Below are positions 1-4,555 of a stretch of 6,433 nucleotides of DNA, one piece after another. Both the position numbers and the translations under genes were made by a program. Within the stretch, counting starts at the first letter, position 1. Each line of letters opens with the position of its first letter. The notes beneath the pieces are model-generated. The model was not told where the DNA came from. It saw nothing but the letters and a program-made list of their open reading frames with translations, and made no database searches. The stretch covers positions 1 to 6,433 of the forward strand of contig UQSC01000103.1 in assembly GCA_900543615.1 (NCBI GenBank), in the 5' to 3' direction. Origin of the DNA: an uncultured Collinsella sp. Lineage in GTDB: Bacteria > Actinomycetota > Coriobacteriia > Coriobacteriales > Coriobacteriaceae.

Positions 1-23
1 CGTCAGATGTGTATAAGAGACAG
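1..23. other. Residual Nextera read-1 adapter with Tn5 mosaic end
   Basis: Bases 5-23 are the 19-bp Tn5 mosaic end (AGATGTGTATAAGAGACAG). The preceding CGTC matches the end of the Nextera read-1 adapter arm. This is library sequence, not genome. Read in frame it gives the peptide MCIRDR, a recurrent adapter artefact that creates a false start codon at base 7 for the first gene. Genuine sequence begins at about base 24. Confidence 0.97.
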
Positions 24-24
24 G

Positions 25-1383
25 TCCAAGAAGGAGGCCAAGGCTTCTGCCAAGGCAGCGGTCAAGACGGCAAACGAGCTGTTCACCGACAAAATCCTCG
101 AGTATCAGAAAAAGTACGGCGAGGGCGAGGCCGTCGAGGTTGCTCAATCTACGTATGGAGCCCAGGGCGTTGCTTTCGCTAAGCTCGTCGATTTTGACGG
201 GGATGGTCAGGACGAACTCCTGATTGAGTATTCTGACGAGCCGCTCTTCAACACTAATGGCGCCACCGCCGCTAAGGCCGAAGTTTGGGCATACCGCGAC
301 GGCAAAATCGAGAAAGTATATGAGCCCGATATCTGGGTTGACGTTATGTGCGTTGGCGTTTCGCTCCGTGTATACGATTACGATGGCACCTATGGGTTCA
401 GGCGATATTTGCATGACGGGGAGAAGGTCAACGTCAAAGAGGTTCCAGTCGGGATGAACGAATCTCGTGATGGCTATGAGTGCGAATTTGATGCCTACGA
501 TGGTAAGGCGTTTGGCGCCGTTGCCGGTCCGGCACCGATAAGCGATTCGAAGATTGCCGGCACCAATGAAGTGTCCGAGCTGAGCGCCGTGCTTACCAGC
601 ACCGAAGAGAGCGTAGCCAGCACCATTGGCACGGTGGCCACGACGCTGGAGCAGCTGAAGTCGAAGGACGCCGGCGACGATGCGCAGGCGAGCTACGAGG
701 CCGTCTCTGCCACGCAGGATGTCGACTTTACGGCTGCGGTTGGCGAAGGCCCGCTGAATCCGTCACCCGATGATACGTGCCAGATTTCGGCTACGTGGAC
801 CTATCCTCAGGTGAAGGGTCAGAGCGTGGGCGTCGCCAAGTTTAACAAGGATATGGTCCAGCTGGTCGCGGATACGCTCGAAGCGAGCAAACAGGCCTCG
901 ATGGACGACGAGGACAGCCGCGTGACCATGATGTACACTGCCGAGATCGTCTCGATTGACGGCGATATCGCCTGCGTGCGTACGTTCACTAGCAGTTATC
1001 AGCCTCCGTATCGATCGGCGCAGAAGACGAGGTCGGCGTACTACAACCTCAAGACGGGCGAGCAGGTTTCGCTCGAGGACTCGCTTGCGCAGCACGGGCT
1101 TTCGTTTGACGCCCTCAAGAGCGAGGCCAAGCAGGCAATTAAGACGGCAAAGCCGGATATAGACTCCGTGTCCGAAGACAACATCGACGATGACGATAAC
1201 TACACCGAGGATCATTTCTACTACGACGGCAAGGGCTATATCGTTGTCCTCGATACTGGTGAGTTTGACTGCATAGCATGGGATACGCACGACTTGGTTG
1301 CGCACGCCTTCGACTCGAGCTATTCCTGCGGTCAGGATGTAACGCCCGAGCGAGCCAAGGCTACATATGTGCCCAACGAGTAG
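25..1383 (+). CDS. Partial gene: putative extracytoplasmic protein with DFDGDG module and DUF3298/RsiV-like C-terminal region
   Basis: The 5' end is missing. The open frame continues leftward into adapter, and the apparent ATG at base 7 is artefactual, so the first genuine full codon is at 25. That leaves 452 residues to the TAG at 1381-1383. Numbered from base 25, a Lys/Ala-rich helical stretch (1-20) leads to an acidic loop, DFDGDGQDELL, at 56-66. This resembles the calcium-loop-like repeats of FG-GAP/VCBS-type modules and is followed by a beta-rich segment (AEVWAYRDGKIEKVYE). A Ser/Thr/Ala linker covers roughly 178-235. From about 254 to 430, a YPQV motif, KFNKDM and YYNLKTGEQVSLEDSL, ending in YIVVLDTGEF, recall DUF3298/RsiV-type extracellular domains. 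Any signal peptide or membrane anchor would lie in the lost part. The module assignments are by eye and the function is unknown. A strong intrinsic terminator follows 27 nt after the stop, so this is the last gene of its transcript. Confidence 0.85.
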   Translation, partial: SKKEAKASAKAAVKTANELFTDKILEYQKKYGEGEAVEVAQSTYGAQGVAFAKLVDFDGDGQDELLIEYSDEPLFNTNGATAAKAEVWAYRDGKIEKVYEPDIWVDVMCVGVSLRVYDYDGTYGFRRYLHDGEKVNVKEVPVGMNESRDGYECEFDAYDGKAFGAVAGPAPISDSKIAGTNEVSELSAVLTSTEESVASTIGTVATTLEQLKSKDAGDDAQASYEAVSATQDVDFTAAVGEGPLNPSPDDTCQISATWTYPQVKGQSVGVAKFNKDMVQLVADTLEASKQASMDDEDSRVTMMYTAEIVSIDGDIACVRTFTSSYQPPYRSAQKTRSAYYNLKTGEQVSLEDSLAQHGLSFDALKSEAKQAIKTAKPDIDSVSEDNIDDDDNYTEDHFYYDGKGYIVVLDTGEFDCIAWDTHDLVAHAFDSSYSCGQDVTPERAKATYVPNE

Positions 1384-1410
1384 GGCAAAGCGACAGGTAA
1401 TGATCTGAAC

Positions 1411-1452
1411 AGTCCCCGGTGACGCAAAACGCAGCGCCGCCGGGGACTTTTT
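1411..1452 (+). terminator. Intrinsic terminator of the first gene
   Basis: The 5' strand 1411-1425 pairs with 1434-1448 over 15 positions, with one G-U pair and one A-C mismatch. The outer nine pairs (AGTCCCCGG with CCGGGGACT) are perfect. The loop is the 8 nt at 1426-1433, and a run of five T spans 1448-1452. The position just after the stop at 1383 fits Rho-independent termination of the plus-strand gene. Confidence 0.9.
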
Positions 1453-1499
1453 GATGCAAATTGGCTCCGAAACAAGCTATCTGGGCCAGCCACGCCACG

Positions 1500-1650
1500 A
1501 AAAGCGCCCATCTACTACGTTTACCAGGGTTGGACCGACCATGGAGCGTTTTTTAATAATGCGGCAAGACGTTTACCTGCGGTTTTGTTAACGCAGATAT
1601 GGCTATGGTTGGCACCCTTGGGTTAAACGTAGTAGATGGGCGCATTTTTT
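1500..1650. repeat. Long foldback element with perfect 20-bp inverted arms
   Basis: Arm 1504-1523 is the exact reverse complement of 1624-1643. Pairing continues inward: 1524-1530 with 1614-1621 (one bulged T), then 1535-1542 with 1605-1612 (one G-U). A small internal hairpin is formed by 1577-1581 and 1592-1596. The arms are flanked by AAAA on the left and, after one A, TTTTTT on the right, so either strand gives a stem followed by a U-run. It lies between two converging genes, the first of which already has its own terminator at 1411-1452. It could be a bidirectional terminator, a miniature inverted-repeat element, or a structured RNA. No target-site duplication is obvious and no protein is encoded. 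The inverted repeat is seen directly; its role is open. Confidence 0.85.
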
Positions 1651-1674
1651 GGTTCACAGCCCAAGAAGAGGTCG

Positions 1675-1911
1675 TTAGCCGCGCTGGAGGCCGAAGAGTT
1701 TGGCGTTGCGCTCGGCGACCATCATGTTGATATCGGCGATTTCCATCTCGCCGTCAATGTAGGGCTGGTAGGTGCCATATGGATCGCCGGCTCCCAAGCT
1801 GCAGCTTCCGCAGTTGTCGCAGCTGCCGTTGCCGCAGCCAGCGAGCGCTAGCTTGATGATCTCCTCACGTTCGGCGCGCGTCGTGTCCTTGATGAGCTTG
1901 CTTTTTGCCAT
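1675..1911 (-). CDS. Small Cys-rich hypothetical protein, 78 residues
   Basis: I do not recognise this family. The start at 1911 is chosen because GAGGAA lies 4 nt upstream on the minus strand (1916-1921). The frame is open much further upstream, but that part runs antisense to the neighbouring gene and has shadow-like composition. The N-terminus is charged and helical (MAKSKLIKDTTRAEREEIIK). It is followed by a short hydrophobic turn and a cysteine cluster, C26-x4-C31-xx-C34-xx-C37, in the Gly/Ser/Asn-rich segment CGNGSCDNCGSC. The rest is an acidic, tyrosine-containing C-terminal half (DPYGTYQPYIDGEMEIAD, then a helix to residue 78). Four cysteines so spaced could hold zinc or an Fe-S cluster, or be modified; that is inference. 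No signal peptide or membrane segment is visible. It converges on the first gene across the foldback element and diverges from the gene at 2049. Confidence 0.8.
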   Translation of the reverse strand: MAKSKLIKDTTRAEREEIIKLALAGCGNGSCDNCGSCSLGAGDPYGTYQPYIDGEMEIADINMMVAERNAKLFGLQRG

Positions 1912-1915
1912 GACG

Positions 1916-1921
1916 TTCCTC
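1916..1921 (-). promoter_or_regulatory. Ribosome binding site fixing the start of the Cys-rich protein
   Basis: GAGGAA on the minus strand, 4 nt before the ATG at 1911, supports the short 78-residue product over a longer reading of the same frame. Confidence 0.7.
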
Positions 1922-1977
1922 GATTCGCTTGTGACCGTCGGCCGCGCATGTCTTGTAGATACCGGCGGGCTTTGCCC

Positions 1978-1983
1978 ATCATA
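1978..1983 (-). promoter_or_regulatory. Candidate -10 box for the Cys-rich protein gene
   Basis: The minus strand reads TATGAT, one mismatch from TATAAT, about 65 nt before the ATG at 1911. I see no convincing -35 at 16-18 nt spacing, so this rests on the -10 match and its place in a divergent intergenic region. Confidence 0.35.
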
Positions 1984-1997
1984 GGCTTTTGCGCGGG

Positions 1998-2003
1998 TAG
2001 AAT
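1998..2003 (+). promoter_or_regulatory. Candidate -10 box for the PASTA-like membrane protein gene
   Basis: TAGAAT, one mismatch from TATAAT, lies 45 nt before the ATG at 2049. The best -35-like string, TTGCCC at 1972-1977, is 20 nt away, which is too far to be convincing. It would overlap the opposite-strand candidate promoter at 1978-1983, so the two genes may compete for polymerase. Confidence 0.35.
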
Positions 2004-2048
2004 GCATGGATAACTTGATGCTTACAGGCGACGGAAAGGAATCGTTGC

Positions 2049-3005
2049 ATGGACCAGGATAAGACGACCGTAATGGGTGGCTACGGCTCCCCGCGGACGG
2101 GCAATGGCGCCGATGAGACCCGCGTCGTGCCGAATCCCGGCTACGCTGCCCCCGATACGACGCAGGCGTCGGCCGATCCCACGCGCGTTGTGAATTACGG
2201 AAACGCAGCACAGGACCCGTATGGCGCCTCGTCGCAGAGCCCCTACGGCAATGCGGCGGCAGACCCTTATGATGACCTGCTGCAAAATCCCATTCCGCAA
2301 CCTCAGCAGACGACATATATGCCGCGCACGGCACAGCCGCGCTACGAGTCGCGCGACCGATATGCGCGCGAGTCGTATCGTGAGCATCCCAAGTCCATCC
2401 CTCAGTATGGCGAGGACGAGGAGAAGAAGCCTTCGCGTTCGTCGGGCGTAATCAAGAAAATCCTGATCGTGCTGGCGGTCTTCTTTGCCCTGTCGGTTGT
2501 GTTCGCCATCGTGTCTGGCATGCTCAACAAGCGGGGCGCCACGACTGATACCACAGCCGAGCAGACCGAGACTACCCAGTCCGGCACTGTCGACCTGAGC
2601 GATATCCCGGGTCAGTACTGGTCCAACGCCAAGAAGCTCCTCAAGTCGCGCGGTGCCGATCTTTCGAATGCCGTGATTCTGACCGACGACGGCTCAACGC
2701 CCGTTGTCGATGCCAATTGGGTCGTGACGTCTGCCTACTATAACGACAACGGTAACCTCGAGATTCAGCTCACGCGCAAGGGCAGCTCGTCGGGTAATGC
2801 GTCCGGCGACCAGGGCGGCGCGGACAGCTCGAGCTCCAACACGCTGGAGGACCTGAGCAACAAGGCGCAGGAGCTGGGGGATAAGGTCCAAGAGCTGGGC
2901 GGCACGGCTCAGAACCTCGGCGATACCGCACAGAACCTGGGCGATATGGCAACGAACGCCTGGGATGCCCTGCAAAACGGCATTTCGGGCGCGCAGGGGA
3001 ACTAG
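2049..3005 (+). CDS. Single-pass membrane protein with disordered cytoplasmic head, PASTA-like outer segment and heptad-repeat tail
   Basis: A 318-residue product. The start is supported by AAAGGA at 2035-2040, 8 nt before the ATG. Residues 1-130 are rich in Pro, Gln, Tyr, Asn and Gly and look disordered. They contain three D-x-T-[TR]-V-[MV] motifs (4-9, 22-27, 43-48) and DPYG/SPYG-like repeats. A basic stretch (KKPSRSSGVIKK) precedes one transmembrane helix at about 137-159, giving N-inside topology. A Thr-rich linker leads to residues 183-244, starting DIPGQYWSNAKKLLKSRGAD and ending LEIQLTRK. Its order of elements resembles a PASTA domain, though the match is only by eye. After a Ser/Gly linker, residues 266-309 carry seven-residue repeats of the AQxLGDx type. 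Cell-wall sensing or Ser/Thr kinase-linked signalling is possible but inferred. A hairpin terminator at 3040-3107 ends the gene, shared with the convergent transporter gene. Confidence 0.88.
   Translation: MDQDKTTVMGGYGSPRTGNGADETRVVPNPGYAAPDTTQASADPTRVVNYGNAAQDPYGASSQSPYGNAAADPYDDLLQNPIPQPQQTTYMPRTAQPRYESRDRYARESYREHPKSIPQYGEDEEKKPSRSSGVIKKILIVLAVFFALSVVFAIVSGMLNKRGATTDTTAEQTETTQSGTVDLSDIPGQYWSNAKKLLKSRGADLSNAVILTDDGSTPVVDANWVVTSAYYNDNGNLEIQLTRKGSSSGNASGDQGGADSSSSNTLEDLSNKAQELGDKVQELGGTAQNLGDTAQNLGDMATNAWDALQNGISGAQGN
2862..2976 (+). repeat. In-gene tandem heptad repeat (AQxLGDx type)
   Basis: The segment encodes successive seven-residue units: AQELGDK, VQELGGT, AQNLGDT, AQNLGDM, then the degenerate ATNAWDA. 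The spacing of Leu and Ala every seven residues predicts an amphipathic helix or coiled coil outside the membrane. The nucleotide copies have diverged but remain recognisable. Confidence 0.75.
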
Positions 3006-3039
3006 CGGCCGAGCGGCTAGAGCCTTAGCAGCTCAAACA

Positions 3040-3107
3040 AAAACGGGGCGCAGGATCGCGTGACCGGGCGCGTAGGCGCGTTGGTCGGCGGTCCTGCGTC
3101 CCGTTTT
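3040..3107. terminator. Bidirectional intrinsic terminator between convergent genes
   Basis: Bases 3040-3055 pair with 3092-3107 over 16 positions with one G-U pair, including CGGGG against TCCCG and CGCAGGA against TCCTGCG. Pairing continues with 3056-3059 against 3088-3091 and 3062-3065 against 3083-3086. The plus strand ends in TTTT and the minus strand in TTTTTGTTT, so the hairpin can serve both the gene ending at 3005 and the transporter gene ending at 3116. Confidence 0.85.
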
Positions 3108-3115
3108 GCTGTCGA

Positions 3116-4297
3116 TCACAGCTGCTCGGCCGGCCGGTCGGGCGAGCTAAAGCCGGAGTCAAATGTGACGACGCACGAGACATCGGGCCGGCGCTCGTGC
3201 ACGATGCGCGTGACGAGCTCCAGCAGCTCCTCGTCGGATATGTCAAAGCCGTCGGGACGCACCAGGTCAAACGAAACGAACCCGTCGTGCTCGTGCAGGT
3301 CGTGGATGGAGAGCGTGGGGTCGATTTGCGCAATGCCGCGCTTGATCCAGCCACGCAGGTCGTCGCCGGTGGTGGCGATGGGGTCGCAGTGTAGCGTGAT
3401 GCCGATGCCCATCTGCCGTTTGATATCGTGTTCAATGGTGTCTAGGATCTCGTGATGTTCAAACGCATCGCCCTCGCCGGGCATTTCCACGTGTGCGCTG
3501 GCAAACTGGCGGCCGGGGCCGTAGTCGTGCACCATCAGGTCGTGCGTGCCTAGGACCTGCGGATACGACATGATCTTGTCGCGGATTGCCTGGACGAGCT
3601 TGGGGTCGGGCGCTTGTCCCAACAGCGGGCTGATGGCGTCGCGCACCAGGCCCATGCCGCTGATGCAGATGAAGATGCCCACGCCCAGGCCTGCCCAGCC
3701 ATCGAGGTCAAAGCCGGTCGTCTGCGAAATAAGCGCTGCGGCCAGGACCGAGGCCGAGGTAATGACGTCGTTTTTGGAATCCTGCGCCGTGGCGATAAGC
3801 GTCTCGGAATCGATGCGGTTGCCCAACGTGCGGTTGAACGCCGCCATCCAAAACTTGACGAGCATGGACAGGACAAGGGCTGCCATGGAGAGCGCCGAAT
3901 ACGCGGTGGGGGAGGGCTTGATGATCTTGGTGACCGACTCCAGGATCAGGTTGATGCCGACGGCGCAAACGAGAACGGCGACAAACAAGCCGGCGAGGTA
4001 CTCGTAGCGGCCGTGGCCATAGGGGTGCCCCTCGTCGGCCGGGCGGCTGGCAAGGCGAAATCCGAGCAGGCTCACGATGTTGCTCGAGGCATCGGAGAGG
4101 TTGTTGAAGGCATCGGCGATAAGCGAGACGGAGCCCGCGAGCAGACCAGCTATGCCCTTGGCCAGGCACAGCGTGATGTTGAGGCCGATGCAGATAAGGC
4201 TTGCGGCAAAACCCGCGTTGGTGCGGCAGGAGGTATCGACCGGCTCGCTTTCGCTGCCGGGAACAAGCGTATGTACCAGCCGATTTACAAATAGCAT
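3116..4297 (-). CDS. Cation diffusion facilitator (CDF) metal exporter, possibly manganese type
   Basis: A 393-residue CDF family transporter, expected to export divalent metal from the cytoplasm in exchange for protons as a homodimer. The start at 4297 is chosen for the AGGAG seven nt upstream. A longer in-frame start at 4351 has no such site. Six membrane helices lie at about 29-51, 56-78, 100-120, 133-153, 167-191 and 200-217. Transport-site residues are N65xxxD69 in helix 2 (ADAFNNLSD) and D173xxxD177 in helix 5 (AQDSKND). The family motif HPYGHGRYE is at 91-99. The cytoplasmic domain includes GTHDLMVHDYGPG (250-262) and LHCDP (302-306). A further C-terminal segment, from about 330 (SIHDLHEHDG) to 384, repeats a similar pattern, as in many roughly 390-residue CDF proteins of Gram-positive anaerobes. 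Asn/Asp in place of the zinc-type HxxxD pairs favours manganese or iron over zinc; this is inferred. Confidence 0.93.
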   Translation of the reverse strand: MLFVNRLVHTLVPGSESEPVDTSCRTNAGFAASLICIGLNITLCLAKGIAGLLAGSVSLIADAFNNLSDASSNIVSLLGFRLASRPADEGHPYGHGRYEYLAGLFVAVLVCAVGINLILESVTKIIKPSPTAYSALSMAALVLSMLVKFWMAAFNRTLGNRIDSETLIATAQDSKNDVITSASVLAAALISQTTGFDLDGWAGLGVGIFICISGMGLVRDAISPLLGQAPDPKLVQAIRDKIMSYPQVLGTHDLMVHDYGPGRQFASAHVEMPGEGDAFEHHEILDTIEHDIKRQMGIGITLHCDPIATTGDDLRGWIKRGIAQIDPTLSIHDLHEHDGFVSFDLVRPDGFDISDEELLELVTRIVHERRPDVSCVVTFDSGFSSPDRPAEQL

Positions 4298-4303
4298 GGC
4301 GTA

Positions 4304-4310
4304 TCTCCTC
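4304..4310 (-). promoter_or_regulatory. Ribosome binding site fixing the CDF transporter start
   Basis: The minus strand reads GAGGAGA, with the AGGAG core 7 nt before the ATG at 4297. It excludes the 18-residue N-terminal extension obtained by starting at 4351. Confidence 0.8.
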
Positions 4311-4490
4311 GCATTCTTATTAAGGGGATAGTGTAGCTCGCACAGACGCAACGTGTACCGATGCTCAGAAAATGCAGCAATGGTCTGCCGGCGCTAACGG
4401 GCGCGAGACGGAGGGGCGACTATCCGCGTGCCTTCGAGTTCACTGCGCCTTCCCGTCCGACCGAGTGCTCCATTTTGGGCCACATGGGTA

Positions 4491-4519
4491 TGGGCACGCG
4501 CCGATTTGCTCGACATACT
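4491..4519 (+). promoter_or_regulatory. Candidate promoter of the double zinc ribbon gene
   Basis: TGGGCA (4491-4496, four of six to TTGACA) and CATACT (4514-4519, four of six to TATAAT) are 17 nt apart. This is a modest match on its own. It gains some weight from the inverted repeat at 4510-4528 that covers the -10 box. Confidence 0.3.
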
Positions 4520-4528
4520 TAATGTCGA
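4510..4528. promoter_or_regulatory. Perfect inverted repeat, candidate operator
   Basis: TCGACAT (4510-4516) and ATGTCGA (4522-4528) are exact reverse complements around the 5-nt spacer ACTTA. The 19-bp site lies 11 nt upstream of the ribosome binding site of the gene at 4556 and covers its tentative -10 box, as a repressor site would. It lacks a U-run and is too short to be a convincing terminator. Because the intergenic region is divergent, it could also affect the transporter gene. Confidence 0.5.
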
Positions 4529-4555
4529 CAGCCCTGTACAAAGGAGGACGTTTCC

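Noticed and set aside
7..24. ATG start at base 7 for the first gene
   Set aside because: It lies within the Tn5 mosaic end; the encoded MCIRDR is a library artefact.
763..1305. 180-residue minus-strand open frame
   Set aside because: Antisense to the first gene, with an Arg/Val/Leu-rich composition typical of a shadow frame and no recognisable motif.
1912..2334. Long N-terminal extension of the Cys-rich protein (219 residues in total)
   Set aside because: It is antisense to the membrane protein gene, has shadow-like Arg/Ser/Pro composition, and a good ribosome site supports the start at 1911.
3614..4294. 226-residue plus-strand open frame
   Set aside because: It lies entirely antisense to the CDF transporter gene, whose membrane helices and family motifs are unmistakable.
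4298..4351. Upstream start giving 18 extra residues on the CDF transporter
   Set aside because: No ribosome site precedes it, whereas GAGGAGA stands at the right distance from the ATG at 4297.
4326..4425. GGATAGT (4326-4332) and ACTATCC (4419-4425) as an inverted pair
   Set aside because: Only 7 bp and 86 nt apart, with no supporting inner pairing; likely chance.
4298..4490. Manganese riboswitch (yybP-ykoY type) upstream of the CDF gene
   Set aside because: I looked for its conserved elements on the minus strand and did not see them; no convincing promoter for the transporter was found there either.
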